A stretch of 64,000 nucleotides of DNA from Streptomyces sp. NBC_00572 (GTDB lineage: Bacteria; Actinomycetota; Actinomycetes; Streptomycetales; Streptomycetaceae), in contig NZ_JAPENX010000001.1 in assembly GCF_026341815.1 (NCBI RefSeq), forward strand, positions 3,534,001 through 3,598,000, read 5' to 3'. A program made the position numbers and the translations under genes. The notes under the pieces are model-generated. The model did no database searches, was not told the DNA's origin, and worked only from the letters and a program-made list of their open reading frames with translations. Within the stretch, counting starts at the first letter, position 1; each line of letters opens with the position of its first letter. This document shows, piece after piece, positions 44,091 to 56,977 of the stretch.

Positions 44091-44339
44091 CGTTCCCCGG
44101 GAAGGGCGTGGCGGGGCACCTGAGGGCCGCCGGAAGCGGAGTATGGTGATCTTCGCCGTGCGCCCCGCAGACCGGGGGGCCTTGACGAACCGCACGCAGC
44201 GCGCAATTCTCAGGACGCGTCGTCACAACGATCCGTTTCCGAGGCATGGATCGACGACTGAACGGGCAGTATCGAGGTGCGCCGCCCGGCGCGAGGTACC
44301 GCGGAGTTGAGAGCAACGAGGGTCGCGAATTATTCGCCC

Positions 44340-44368
44340 TGGACATCAGTGAGCCAAGTGGCTACACT
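44340..44368 (+). promoter_or_regulatory. rpoBp: rpoBC promoter
   Basis: TGGACA (44340-44345), 17-base spacer, TACACT (44363-44368), close to the consensus of the principal sigma factor. The spacer contains the small dyad AGCCA-AG-TGGCT. Transcription should start near 44375, leaving a leader of about 175 bases. Confidence 0.75.
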
Positions 44369-44548
44369 GACCCTTTGCGCTGCCTGTTAGCTGCCCCCTG
44401 CCCGTCACCAGGGGCATACCTTCGCATCCGCTTCATAGCCCGACCCAGTCTGACCTGGCCTTTCGGTCATTTCAGGAAACGTCTGCCATGAAGCATGCAG
44501 GGGACCGGTACGCGCGTAGTGAGTCCGAGCCCTCGGAAGGACCCCCTC

Positions 44549-47500
44549 TTGGCCGCCTCGCGCAACGCCTCGACCAATACGAACAACGGCGCAAGCACCG
44601 CCCCGCTGCGCATCTCTTTTGCAAAGATCAGGGAGCCCCTCGAGGTTCCGAACCTCCTCGCGCTGCAGACCGAGAGCTTTGACTGGCTGCTCGGCAACGC
44701 CGCCTGGAAGGCTCGCGTCGAGGCTGCCCTTGAGTCGGGACAGGACGTCCCCAGGAAGTCCGGCCTGGAGGAGATCTTCGAGGAGATCTCCCCGATCGAG
44801 GACTTCTCCGGGTCGATGTCGCTGACCTTCCGCGACCACCGCTTCGAGCCGCCGAAGAACTCGATCGACGAGTGCAAGGACCGTGACTTCACGTACGGCG
44901 CCCCGCTCTTCGTCACCGCCGAGTTCACCAACAACGAGACCGGCGAGATCAAGTCCCAGACGGTCTTCATGGGCGACTTCCCGCTCATGACGAACAAGGG
45001 CACCTTCGTCATCAACGGCACCGAGCGTGTCGTGGTGTCGCAGCTGGTCCGTTCGCCCGGTGTCTACTTCGACTCCTCCATCGACAAGACGTCCGACAAG
45101 GACATCTTCTCCGCCAAGATCATCCCGTCCCGGGGTGCCTGGCTGGAGATGGAGATCGACAAGCGCGACCTGGTCGGTGTCCGCATCGACCGCAAGCGCA
45201 AGCAGTCCGTCACCGTCCTCCTCAAGGCTCTCGGCTGGACCACCGAGCAGATCCTGCAGGAGTTCGGCGAGTACGAGTCCATGCGCGCCACCCTGGAGAA
45301 GGACCACACCCAGGGCCAGGACGACGCGCTGCTCGACATCTACCGCAAGCTGCGTCCGGGCGAGCCGCCGACCCGTGAGGCCGCTCAGACGCTGCTCGAG
45401 AACCTCTACTTCAACCCGAAGCGCTACGACCTCGCCAAGGTCGGCCGCTACAAGGTGAACAAGAAGCTCGGCGCGGACGAGCCGCTGGACGCCGGCGTGC
45501 TCACCACCGATGACGTCATCGCCACGATCAAGTACCTGGTCAAGCTCCACGCGGGCGAGACCGAGACGATCGGCGAGAACGGCAACGAGATCGTCGTCGA
45601 GACCGACGACATCGACCACTTCGGCAACCGTCGTCTGCGCAACGTCGGCGAGCTCATCCAGAACCAGGTCCGCACGGGTCTGGCTCGTATGGAGCGCGTC
45701 GTGCGTGAGCGCATGACCACCCAGGACGTCGAGGCGATCACGCCGCAGACCCTGATCAACATCCGGCCGGTCGTCGCCTCCATCAAGGAGTTCTTCGGCA
45801 CCAGCCAGCTGTCGCAGTTCATGGACCAGAACAACCCGCTGTCGGGTCTGACGCACAAGCGTCGTCTCTCGGCGCTGGGCCCTGGTGGTCTGTCCCGTGA
45901 GCGGGCCGGCTTCGAGGTCCGAGACGTGCACCCGTCCCACTACGGACGCATGTGCCCGATCGAGACCCCGGAAGGCCCGAACATCGGTCTGATCGGTTCG
46001 CTCGCCTCGTACGGCCGCGTCAACGCGTTCGGCTTCATCGAGACGCCGTACCGCAAGGTCATCGACGGCACGGTCACCGACGACGTCGACTACGTCACCG
46101 CCGACGAGGAGGACCGCTTCGTCATCGCGCAGGCCAACGCCGCGCTCGACGACGACCTGCGGCTCACCGAGAACCGTGTCCTGGTGCGTAAGCGTGGCGG
46201 CGAGGTCGACTACGTCGAGCCGTCGGACGTGGACTACATGGACGTCTCGCCGCGCCAGATGGTGTCGGTCGCGACCGCCATGATCCCGTTCCTCGAGCAC
46301 GACGACGCCAACCGTGCCCTCATGGGCGCGAACATGATGCGTCAGGCGGTGCCGCTGATTAAGTCGGAGGCCCCGCTCGTCGGCACCGGCATGGAGTACC
46401 GCTGCGCCACCGACGCCGGCGACGTGCTCAAGGCCGAGAAGGACGGTGTCGTCCAGGAGCTGTCGGCCGACTACGTCACGGTCGCCAACGACGACGGCAC
46501 GTACATCACGTACCGCCTGCACAAGTTCTCGCGCTCGAACCAGGGCACCTCGGTCAACCAGAAGGTCGTCGTCGACGAGGGCGACCGTGTGATCGAGGGC
46601 CAGGTCCTCGCCGACGGTCCCGCCACCGAAGACGGCGAGATGGCGCTCGGCAAGAACCTGCTCGTGGCGTTCATGCCGTGGGAGGGTCACAACTACGAGG
46701 ACGCGATCATCCTGTCGCAGCGCCTCGTGCAGGACGACGTCCTCTCCTCGATCCACATCGAGGAGCACGAGGTCGACGCCCGTGACACCAAGCTCGGCCC
46801 GGAGGAGATCACCCGGGACATCCCGAACGTCTCCGAGGAGGTCCTCGCCGACCTCGACGAGCGCGGCATCATCCGTATCGGTGCCGAGGTCGTCGCCGGC
46901 GACATCCTCGTCGGCAAGGTCACGCCCAAGGGTGAGACCGAGCTGACCCCGGAGGAGCGTCTGCTCCGCGCGATCTTCGGTGAGAAGGCCCGTGAGGTCC
47001 GTGACACCTCGCTGAAGGTGCCGCACGGCGAGATCGGCAAGATCATCGGCGTCCGCGTCTTCGACCGCGAGGAGGGCGACGAGCTTCCCCCGGGCGTGAA
47101 CCAGCTGGTCCGCGTCTACGTCGCCCAGAAGCGCAAGATCACCGATGGTGACAAGCTCGCCGGCCGTCACGGCAACAAGGGTGTCATCTCCAAGATCCTT
47201 CCGATCGAGGACATGCCCTTCCTTGAGGACGGCACCCCGGTCGACATCATCCTCAACCCGCTGGGTGTCCCGTCCCGAATGAACCCGGGACAGGTCCTGG
47301 AGATCCACCTCGGCTGGCTCGCCAGCCGCGGCTGGGACGTCTCCGGCCTCGGGGAGGAGTGGGCGCAGCGCCTCCAGGCGATCGGCGCCGACCAGGTCGC
47401 CCCCGGCACCAACGTCGCGACCCCGGTCTTCGACGGTGCGCGTGAGGACGAGCTCGCGGGTCTGCTGAACCACACCATCCCGAACCGCGACGGCGAGCGC

Positions 47501-48031
47501 ATGGTGCTCCCGACCGGTAAGGCGAGGCTGTTCGACGGCCGCTCCGGCGAGCCGTTCCCGGAGCCGGTCTCGGTCGGCTACATGTACATCCTCAAGCTCC
47601 ACCACCTGGTCGACGACAAGCTCCACGCTCGTTCGACCGGCCCGTACTCGATGATCACCCAGCAGCCGCTGGGTGGTAAGGCCCAGTTCGGTGGCCAGCG
47701 CTTCGGTGAGATGGAGGTGTGGGCGCTGGAGGCATACGGCGCCGCGTACGCCCTCCAGGAGCTGCTGACGATCAAGTCCGACGACGTGACCGGCCGCGTG
47801 AAGGTCTACGAGGCCATCGTCAAGGGCGAGAACATCCCTGAGCCCGGCATCCCCGAGTCCTTCAAGGTGCTCATCAAGGAGATGCAGTCCCTGTGCCTCA
47901 ACGTGGAGGTGCTGTCCTCGGACGGCATGTCCATCGAGATGCGCGACACCGACGAGGACGTCTTCCGCGCAGCGGAGGAGCTCGGCATCGACCTGTCCCG
48001 GCGTGAGCCGAGCAGCGTCGAAGAGGTCTGA
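44549..48031 (+). CDS. rpoB: RNA polymerase beta subunit
   Basis: A 1160-residue catalytic-core subunit. TTG 44549 is taken as the start (GGAAGG at about 8 bases; product begins [16 protein letters not shown], conserved in Streptomyces), since upstream in-frame GTG 44495 lacks a site. Landmarks are [14 protein letters not shown], the rifampicin region [13 protein letters not shown] followed by [14 protein letters not shown] (all sensitive-type residues: Q, D, H, S), the [15 protein letters not shown] segment, and [17 protein letters not shown] near the active centre. The length is normal. Transcribed with rpoC across a 107-base gap that forms a hairpin. Confidence 0.97.
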   Translation: MAASRNASTNTNNGASTAPLRISFAKIREPLEVPNLLALQTESFDWLLGNAAWKARVEAALESGQDVPRKSGLEEIFEEISPIEDFSGSMSLTFRDHRFEPPKNSIDECKDRDFTYGAPLFVTAEFTNNETGEIKSQTVFMGDFPLMTNKGTFVINGTERVVVSQLVRSPGVYFDSSIDKTSDKDIFSAKIIPSRGAWLEMEIDKRDLVGVRIDRKRKQSVTVLLKALGWTTEQILQEFGEYESMRATLEKDHTQGQDDALLDIYRKLRPGEPPTREAAQTLLENLYFNPKRYDLAKVGRYKVNKKLGADEPLDAGVLTTDDVIATIKYLVKLHAGETETIGENGNEIVVETDDIDHFGNRRLRNVGELIQNQVRTGLARMERVVRERMTTQDVEAITPQTLINIRPVVASIKEFFGTSQLSQFMDQNNPLSGLTHKRRLSALGPGGLSRERAGFEVRDVHPSHYGRMCPIETPEGPNIGLIGSLASYGRVNAFGFIETPYRKVIDGTVTDDVDYVTADEEDRFVIAQANAALDDDLRLTENRVLVRKRGGEVDYVEPSDVDYMDVSPRQMVSVATAMIPFLEHDDANRALMGANMMRQAVPLIKSEAPLVGTGMEYRCATDAGDVLKAEKDGVVQELSADYVTVANDDGTYITYRLHKFSRSNQGTSVNQKVVVDEGDRVIEGQVLADGPATEDGEMALGKNLLVAFMPWEGHNYEDAIILSQRLVQDDVLSSIHIEEHEVDARDTKLGPEEITRDIPNVSEEVLADLDERGIIRIGAEVVAGDILVGKVTPKGETELTPEERLLRAIFGEKAREVRDTSLKVPHGEIGKIIGVRVFDREEGDELPPGVNQLVRVYVAQKRKITDGDKLAGRHGNKGVISKILPIEDMPFLEDGTPVDIILNPLGVPSRMNPGQVLEIHLGWLASRGWDVSGLGEEWAQRLQAIGADQVAPGTNVATPVFDGAREDELAGLLNHTIPNRDGERMVLPTGKARLFDGRSGEPFPEPVSVGYMYILKLHHLVDDKLHARSTGPYSMITQQPLGGKAQFGGQRFGEMEVWALEAYGAAYALQELLTIKSDDVTGRVKVYEAIVKGENIPEPGIPESFKVLIKEMQSLCLNVEVLSSDGMSIEMRDTDEDVFRAAEELGIDLSRREPSSVEEV

Positions 48032-48040
48032 CGGGAGTTC

Positions 48041-48078
48041 GGTCGGGGACTCGGCGCAATACCGCTGAGTCCCCGGCC
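48041..48078 (+). repeat. Hairpin in the rpoB-rpoC intercistronic gap
   Basis: GGTCGGGGACTCGGCG (48041-48056) pairs over 16 positions (two G-U) with CGCTGAGTCCCCGGCC (48063-48078), loop of six bases. With no T-run it is more likely an RNA processing or stability element than a terminator, since rpoC must be transcribed through it. Confidence 0.55.
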
Positions 48079-48138
48079 GGCCCCAAGACCCCCGTATCAG
48101 ACCCCAAGCCTTACAACCCTGAGAGGGATTGACGCATA

Positions 48139-52038
<3,900 letters not shown>

Positions 52039-52051
52039 GCGAGTCGCTTGA

Positions 52052-52090
52052 CCGAAGGGCGGTCACCCCGATGGGGTGGCCGCCCTTCGG
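52052..52090 (+). terminator. Terminator of rpoBC
   Basis: CCGAAGGGCGGTCACCCC (52052-52069) pairs with GGGGTGGCCGCCCTTCGG (52073-52090) over 18 positions with one G-U and loop GAT, 13 bases past the rpoC stop. It can also terminate the convergent tail-gene transcript. Confidence 0.82.
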
Positions 52091-52099
52091 CGTGCCCGG

Positions 52100-52363
52100 C
52101 TAGCGGGCGGCGAGTTCCCATACGGCGACGAGCACGCCGGCGCTCGCGGCCAGCGCGGCGATGCTGGTCAGCGGCCAGCGGGAGCGCTCCAGGTCGTCGA
52201 GTCGGGCCTCGTGGTCGGCGAGCTGTCGGTCGGTCTGGTCGCTGCGCTGTACGAGCAGCGCGAGTGAGCCGTCGACGCGGGCGAAGCCGGCCTCCAGGGT
52301 GCCGCGGAGCCGTTCCAGTTCGAGGGCGACGGCGACGGGGTCGTTCGGATCAGACTCGGTCAT
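52100..52363 (-). CDS. Small coiled-coil protein with C-terminal membrane anchor (lysis-module accessory)
   Basis: An 87-residue protein. Residues 12-65 form a heptad-rich helix (LELERLRGTLEAGFARVDGS ... RQLADHEARLDDLERS), followed by one hydrophobic segment near the C-terminus (LTSIAALAASAGVLVAVWEL). Its ATG lies inside the end of the holin gene (14-base overlap), and it is the last gene of the minus-strand cluster. Small coiled-coil membrane proteins beside holins are common in phage lysis modules, sometimes as second holins or holin regulators. No specific family is recognised. Confidence 0.7.
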   Translation of the reverse strand: MTESDPNDPVAVALELERLRGTLEAGFARVDGSLALLVQRSDQTDRQLADHEARLDDLERSRWPLTSIAALAASAGVLVAVWELAAR

Positions 52364-52616
52364 CGGCACCGCCCTCGGCCGGGGCGCTGTTGTCGCCGGC
52401 GTCGCTGCCGTCGCTGCGGAGCCAGGAGGGCAGCAGGGTCTGCACCACATCCAGGGCCATCACCCGGGCGAGACCGCCGGCGACGGCCAGCGCCCCGGCG
52501 ACCCAGGGGAGGGTCGCGGGGACACCGGAGGCGTCGACGATCGCGGGGAGCACGACGGCGATGCCGACGGCGGACTGGAGGACGGTGCGGGCCGTGCGCT
52601 TGGCGGCATCGGACAT
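52350..52616 (-). CDS. Phage holin-like protein
   Basis: An 88-residue protein with two hydrophobic segments (about residues 13-32 and 36-55) and a charged, acidic C-terminal tail, the layout of class II holins such as the r1t type common in actinophages. It follows the endolysin with an excellent GAGGAG site before ATG 52616. It would permeabilise the cell membrane at a set time to release the amidase. Size, topology and neighbourhood support the call rather than a diagnostic motif. Confidence 0.75.
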   Translation of the reverse strand: MSDAAKRTARTVLQSAVGIAVVLPAIVDASGVPATLPWVAGALAVAGGLARVMALDVVQTLLPSWLRSDGSDAGDNSAPAEGGADDRV

Positions 52617-52640
52617 CGGGGGTCTCCTCTGGTGCGGTGG

Positions 52641-53552
52641 CTACTTCGTGTGCGGGACCTTCAGCGCGCTCCAGGACGCGGCGCCGGGGATGCCGTCGGC
52701 GTCGGAGCCGCGGAAGCCGAGCTTGCGCTGCCACTTCGCGTAGCTGAGCCGATCGGCCTCGCTCCAGCGGGGGCCGGGTCCGACGGTGTACGCGGAGCAG
52801 CCCTCGGCGACGAGTCGGCGGCCCATGGCCGTGATGACCGGGGAGCTCGTCTCCTTGCGGAAGAACGAGGTGCCCGGGAACGGCTGGAGGCGGGGGACGG
52901 CGGGCTTTCCGCTGTCGGGGGTGTTCTTCGCGGGGTCCTTGGCGAGCCGGGTCTGGACCCGCTGGCGGAGGGTCGGCATGCCGAAGCCCTTGGGGTCGCT
53001 CTTCCAGTCGGACCACTCCAGGTGGCCGATGACGGACTTGGCGCCCCAGCCGTGGGCCCGGCACAGGGCGGCGGAGACCCGTTCGATGGCGTCGAGCTGG
53101 GCGGCCGGCCAGGGGTCGGAGCCGTTGCCGAGGTTGATGCACTCGAAGCCGTAGAAGCGGGAGTTTCCGTCGACGGCGCCTTCGCTGCCCTGGTGGGCGC
53201 GCGGGGTCGGCGGCCGGTCGCCGTACGTCTCGGTGACCACGGCCTGGAGGACGGACGGGTCGCCGCCGCCGGCGTGGTTGGCGCGCCCGTTGCCGACGAG
53301 GTGGACGGTGCCGTCCTTGGCGATGACGCCGTGGCAGAGGGGTCCGGGCAGGCCCTCGTAGCCGTTGAAGCACATCTCGACGGACGAGGTGGTGCCGGAG
53401 CTGACGGTGTGGTGGATCATCACGCCGGCGACCGGACCCCAGGCGCCGGCGTGGTTGCGGTTGTGGGTGCGCCAGCCGGGGTGTTCGACGACGGTGACGC
53501 CTTCGGCGCGGAGCGCGGCGACGAGCCAGTCCGCGGGGAGGGGAGTGGCCAT
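52641..53552 (-). CDS. Endolysin: N-acetylmuramoyl-L-alanine amidase with peptidoglycan-binding domain
   Basis: A 303-residue lysis enzyme. The amidase_2/PGRP domain (about 1-190) shows VAGVMIHHTVSSGT with the first zinc histidine, a central SRFYGFECINLGNG strand, and VIGHLEWSDWKSDPKG with the second histidine. A linker rich in lysine/proline leads to a C-terminal cell-wall-binding domain (FFRKETSSPVITAMGRRLVA ... WQRKLGFRGSDADGIPG) typical of Streptomyces phage lysins. ATG 53552 has GGAGGA upstream. It cleaves the lactyl-alanine bond of peptidoglycan; here it implies release of particles by lysis. No signal peptide is seen, consistent with holin-dependent export. Confidence 0.9.
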   Translation of the reverse strand: MATPLPADWLVAALRAEGVTVVEHPGWRTHNRNHAGAWGPVAGVMIHHTVSSGTTSSVEMCFNGYEGLPGPLCHGVIAKDGTVHLVGNGRANHAGGGDPSVLQAVVTETYGDRPPTPRAHQGSEGAVDGNSRFYGFECINLGNGSDPWPAAQLDAIERVSAALCRAHGWGAKSVIGHLEWSDWKSDPKGFGMPTLRQRVQTRLAKDPAKNTPDSGKPAVPRLQPFPGTSFFRKETSSPVITAMGRRLVAEGCSAYTVGPGPRWSEADRLSYAKWQRKLGFRGSDADGIPGAASWSALKVPHTK

Positions 53553-53618
53553 CTGATGTCCTCCGGACATGAGAAAGGCCCGCACGGAGGGCGGGCGTAC
53601 GGGTGAGCGGCGGGGTGG

Positions 53619-54029
53619 TTACGGGGCCGCGGGCGTTTCCGGGGTCGGCTCGGGGTCCGGTTCGGGGGCGGCGGGGACCCAGGCGGCGCAGAGCGCGGCG
53701 TAGGCCAGTCGACGGGTCTCGAAGTCGGCGAGCGAGGCCTCGACGGCCCGCTGGACCGCGGTCGGGTCGGGCACAGCCGGGTTGCCGTTGGCCGGGTTGA
53801 CGGTGACCAGGCCGTAGCCGCGGAGGAAGGCGCCGGTCTCGCCGGTCTCGCTGATCTGGGCGGTGACGTACACGGCCGGGAACTCGCCGGTCATCGGGTC
53901 GGGCTCCAGCGGGCCGCCGAGGGTGTTGTCGTACAGGCGGACGCCGATCGTGTGGCCGTTCTCGGTGACGGTGCCGCGGCCCGCGTAGTCGATGGGCAGG
54001 CCCCAGGGGTGGTTCGGGTCGGGGATCAT
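53619..54029 (-). CDS. Small unknown protein of the tail cluster
   Basis: A 136-residue protein starting IPDPNHPWGLPIDYAGRGT, with a short beta-rich N-terminal part (VRLYDNTLGGPLEP; FPAVYVTAQISETGETGAFL) and a proline/glutamate-rich end. ATG 54029 has GAGGAG upstream. It lies between the amidase and the tail proteins, where actinophages often encode small tail-tip or chaperone-like proteins. I do not recognise a family. Confidence 0.65.
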   Translation of the reverse strand: MIPDPNHPWGLPIDYAGRGTVTENGHTIGVRLYDNTLGGPLEPDPMTGEFPAVYVTAQISETGETGAFLRGYGLVTVNPANGNPAVPDPTAVQRAVEASLADFETRRLAYAALCAAWVPAAPEPDPEPTPETPAAP

Positions 54030-54057
54030 GGTGGCTCCTCTCAGGGGGTGGGGCAGG

Positions 54058-54699
54058 TCAGGTCTGGCGGCCGTACATCAGGATCGGTTTGGCGTAGACC
54101 GTGCCGGAGGCGCTGGTCACGATGCCTTGGATCTCCACCGTCAGGTCCTTGCCGAAGTTGGTCTGCATGTCGGCGGTGACCAGGTCGGTGGTGTCGAAGA
54201 CGGTGCCGGCGGCGACGGTCGCGCCGAACTGGAGGCCGTTGACCATCACCCGGATCTGGCCGGTGGCCGAGGCGGAGACCCGGGTGAGCATGCGCAGGCG
54301 CATCTTGGGCTGCCAGATCGGGTTCTGGGACTGGGCGATCGTGGTCCATCCGGTGGCGCTGGTGGCCGGCCAGTTCGCGGAGGCCAGGTCCTGCGGCGGG
54401 AGCATCGACAGCCAGGGCCGGGCGAGACCGCCGGTGATGATGTCGTCCGAGAGGATCTCGTGGCCGTAGGCGTCGTTGACCCGCAGGACCGGCTTGGCGG
54501 AGCCGGGCCCGCTGCTGTTGATCTGGGTGACGGTGACGGAGGTCGTCGGGTCGTCGGGGTTGGGCTGTCGGCGCACGGTGAGCGAGCCGTTGACGACCTC
54601 GGTGATCGGGGGGCGGGTGTTCACCGCGGTGGACAGTGCCTGGATCCGGCGCTCCATCTGGATGAGCCGGTCGATGATGTCCTCGGGCAGCTGGGCCAT
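54058..54699 (-). CDS. Minor tail protein with N-terminal coiled coil
   Basis: A 213-residue protein. Residues 1-28 (AQLPEDIIDRLIQMERRIQA) form a short coiled coil likely to trimerise it. The remainder is predicted beta-rich (SLTVRRQPNPDDPTTSVTVT; FGKDLTVEIQGIVTSASGT), as in phage tail-tip proteins. The start overlaps the stop of the hub-like gene (TGATG), showing coupled translation. A frame-shifted longer open frame on the same strand (54041-54868) is a shadow. The exact role is unknown. Confidence 0.75.
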   Translation of the reverse strand: MAQLPEDIIDRLIQMERRIQALSTAVNTRPPITEVVNGSLTVRRQPNPDDPTTSVTVTQINSSGPGSAKPVLRVNDAYGHEILSDDIITGGLARPWLSMLPPQDLASANWPATSATGWTTIAQSQNPIWQPKMRLRMLTRVSASATGQIRVMVNGLQFGATVAAGTVFDTTDLVTADMQTNFGKDLTVEIQGIVTSASGTVYAKPILMYGRQT

Positions 54700-55796
54700 C
54701 AGGCCTCCTCAAGGCTGAGCTCGGCGGTGTCGGGGCGGCCGCGCTCCGGCGGCCGGAACTTGACGCCGACGATCCGGTAGCGGGCGTCGAGCCCCTGGGG
54801 GTGCCACTCGTCGGTGATCCGGATCCTGGCGGTACGGCCGAGGAGGGCGGGCGGAACGATTCCGCCACCCAGTCGGATGCTGATCTCGGGGATCAGTACG
54901 GAGCCGCTCGCCGCCGTGACCTGCGCCAGGGCCAGCGAGTTGAGCGTGTCGACGTCGCTGATGTCGTTGTGGTCGGAGGACAGGTCGACCAGCGGCCAGT
55001 CCGCGTGCTGCGGGCTGAGCTTCACCTCGGAACAGGTGGGCCGGGACTCCGAGGCGGCGTTCGTGTTGGTCGTGGCGCCGCGGGCCACGGCGGCGGTGCC
55101 GCCCCGGGTCGCGTCGTCGGGGAACGAGTAGCTGAGGATGGTGCCGGGCCGGTCGAAGACCATGTCGGTCGCGCCGGTACGGATCTTGGGCGAGCCGAGC
55201 CGCAGCTGGCGCACGCGCGTGCCGTCGGTCGGGTCGCGGTAGACCAGGATCTGGTACTCGAAGCCGTTCGCCTGGGAGGCGAGCTGGTCGAGCGCCTCCT
55301 GGTAGACGGTCTCGTCGCCGAACCGCCAGGACGCCGTCCGCAGGATGTCGGACGGGTCGGTGCCGGCCACGACGCCGCTCTTGCCCAGGCCCGCCGAGAG
55401 GTCGGCCCAGAGCGTGCGGGCGATGTCGAACTGGTCCGTCGGCAGGTTGAACGTGATCGGCCTGCGGATGCGGCGCCGGGTCGCGTACGAGTCGAAGGTG
55501 GCGGCCTGGATGCCCAGGGTCAGCACCCCGCGGTCGCTGCTCTGCAGGTTGGTCGTCCAGACGATGCCGCCCCACCACAGGTCGCCGCCGCGCTCCAGAT
55601 AGACCGCGGTGCGGCCCGCCTGGACCTTGTGGGCGCGCTCGGCGATGGCCCGGTCGGAGAGCGGGATGGTGCCGGACAGGGAGCCGGCCCGGCCGATGTA
55701 GTCGTCGCACTGGACGTCCCGCAGCGGCAGGATGTCCAGGGTCGTGTCGGTCAGCAGGTCGCAGAAGATCGCCCGGTAGGGCGTGTCGATTGTCAT
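54699..55796 (-). CDS. Phage minor tail protein, tail-hub-like (Gp37-like of actinophages)
   Basis: A 365-residue protein beginning TIDTPYRAIFCDLLTDTTLD with the repeated hub-like pattern GSLSGTIPLSDRAIAERAHK, then YLERGGDLWWGGIVWTTNLQ and ITDEWHPQGLDARYRIVGVK near the end. These features resemble the siphophage ReqiPepy6 Gp37-like minor tail proteins that cap the tail tip; that is recognition from memory, not a search. ATG 55796 follows GAGGT. In transcription order it follows the fibres rather than sitting directly after the distal tail protein. Confidence 0.72.
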   Translation of the reverse strand: MTIDTPYRAIFCDLLTDTTLDILPLRDVQCDDYIGRAGSLSGTIPLSDRAIAERAHKVQAGRTAVYLERGGDLWWGGIVWTTNLQSSDRGVLTLGIQAATFDSYATRRRIRRPITFNLPTDQFDIARTLWADLSAGLGKSGVVAGTDPSDILRTASWRFGDETVYQEALDQLASQANGFEYQILVYRDPTDGTRVRQLRLGSPKIRTGATDMVFDRPGTILSYSFPDDATRGGTAAVARGATTNTNAASESRPTCSEVKLSPQHADWPLVDLSSDHNDISDVDTLNSLALAQVTAASGSVLIPEISIRLGGGIVPPALLGRTARIRITDEWHPQGLDARYRIVGVKFRPPERGRPDTAELSLEEA

Positions 55797-55806
55797 CGGT
55801 GGGACC

Positions 55807-56946
55807 TCACAGCACGTAGGTGGCGGAGACGCGGACGTTTCGGCCGGCCGTGAGAGCGCCGTTCGACGACCAGGTGCGCAGCACCACCTGTCCGTTGGGG
55901 GAGAAGTAGGCGCTTCCGGAGGCGAAGCCGTCGCCGGCGGCGGCCTCCAGGTCGAGGACGCAGCGCCAGCCGACGGGCAGCGTCAACAGCGGCTCGTCGT
56001 TGATGTTGCCGGCGCTGTTGGCGTAGATGTCGGCGCCGTTGCGGGTGACGGTGGCGGTGACGGTGGCGATGCCGCGGGTGCGGCGGGCGCTGAACGAGAT
56101 CAGCGTCCAGCCGGTGAGCGCGGTCGCGCCCGTCGTGATCGTCTCCACCTCCACGGGCGGCTGGTAGTTCACCCAGGCGCTGCCGTTCCAGCGCTGGAGC
56201 ACGCCCGCGTTGTCGCGGAACTGGCCGGGGTAGCCACCGGTGGTGAGCGTCGTCCCGGTGGGGACGACGCCACCGATCTCCTTCGGGTACGCGACCCAGG
56301 AGGTGCCGTCCCAGCGCTGGAGGAAATGGGAGTTGTCGTTGTCCTGGTACTGGCCCGGGTAGGAGCCCGGCACTCCGGCGTTGTTGTAGACGGGCAGGAT
56401 GCCGCCGACGCCGACGAGGGTGGTGCGCAGGTCGGTGAGGGCCCCGCCCGCCCAGTCGATGCCGCCGGTGCCGGCGGAGGCGCCCGCCTTCACCCTGACC
56501 TGGCAGAGGGGGAGTGAGAGCGGGGGTGCGGCGGGCGCGACCGGTACCGCCTTCGGTGTGCCCCGCACGATCTCCAGGACGGCTTCGTTCCTGGTCAGGG
56601 CGTCGAACTCGTCGTCGTACACGCGCAGGACGACGAGGTCCAGCCGGGGGTTGAGCGGGTCGCCGTCGCCGAAGGTGACCACGGTGTCCTCGTCGAGGGT
56701 GACGGGGTAGGCGCCCTGGTTGTCCGCTCCCTGGATGACCGCGCGTCCGTGGTGGACGGTCGCGGTCATCGGGCCGCTGGAGGTCATCGAGAGGCCGCCG
56801 ACCCGGTACTGGCCCTCGATCGAGCCGGGCAGGATGCCGGAGCGCGAGGCGAGCGGGTTGACCGGGGTGGTGGCGCCGTGGGCGGTGAGGCGGGTCGTGA
56901 CACGGGTCTGCCCGGTCGGCGGGAGCCAGCCGCTGCGGAGTGCCAT
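55807..56946 (-). CDS. Tail fibre-like protein, paralogue 3
   Basis: A 379-residue protein. The N-terminal 160 residues (ALRSGWLPPTGQTRVTTRLT ... PGSIEGQYRV ... GRAVIQGADNQGAYPV) are shared with the next two genes. The centre has two copies of the GQY-D-LQRWDGTSWV pattern (GQYQDNDNSHFLQRWDGTSW and GQFRDNAGVLQRWNGSAW), each preceded by a GG(I/V)(L/V)P turn. The C-terminal 110 residues are unique and beta-rich. This layout suits a fibre that uses a common base to attach to the particle and a private tip to bind a cell surface. GGAGAA precedes ATG 56946. Confidence 0.78.
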   Translation of the reverse strand: MALRSGWLPPTGQTRVTTRLTAHGATTPVNPLASRSGILPGSIEGQYRVGGLSMTSSGPMTATVHHGRAVIQGADNQGAYPVTLDEDTVVTFGDGDPLNPRLDLVVLRVYDDEFDALTRNEAVLEIVRGTPKAVPVAPAAPPLSLPLCQVRVKAGASAGTGGIDWAGGALTDLRTTLVGVGGILPVYNNAGVPGSYPGQYQDNDNSHFLQRWDGTSWVAYPKEIGGVVPTGTTLTTGGYPGQFRDNAGVLQRWNGSAWVNYQPPVEVETITTGATALTGWTLISFSARRTRGIATVTATVTRNGADIYANSAGNINDEPLLTLPVGWRCVLDLEAAAGDGFASGSAYFSPNGQVVLRTWSSNGALTAGRNVRVSATYVL

Positions 56947-56977
56947 GGGATTCTCCTGTCGGGTGGGTGGGCCGGTG

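Larger units (their letters stand above)
44001..44548. other. rplL-rpoB intergenic region
   Basis: About 550 bases between rplL and rpoB without a convincing gene. It holds a hairpin (44053-44090) that should end or attenuate the rplJL transcript, a near-consensus promoter (44340-44368), and an rpoB leader of roughly 170 bases. An 81-codon open frame across the promoter (44246-44491) has no coding signature. Confidence 0.7.

Noticed and set aside
44246..44491. An 81-codon frame in the rpoB leader
   Set aside because: It spans the rpoB promoter, has no ribosome site and no coding signature.
52039..52099. An attachment-site repeat at the rpoC / tail-locus junction
   Set aside because: The only structure there is the rpoC terminator; no duplicated rpoC 3' end or tRNA fragment could be found, although the other end of the locus is outside the window.
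52360..53373. Long alternative frame on the minus strand over the endolysin
   Set aside because: It lacks any domain; the endolysin frame has complete amidase and wall-binding motifs and a good ribosome site.
54041..54868. A longer alternative frame covering the coiled-coil tail gene
   Set aside because: Its product is proline/alanine/arginine-rich without pattern, and the in-phase gene 54058-54699 has coupled start/stop and a coiled-coil start.
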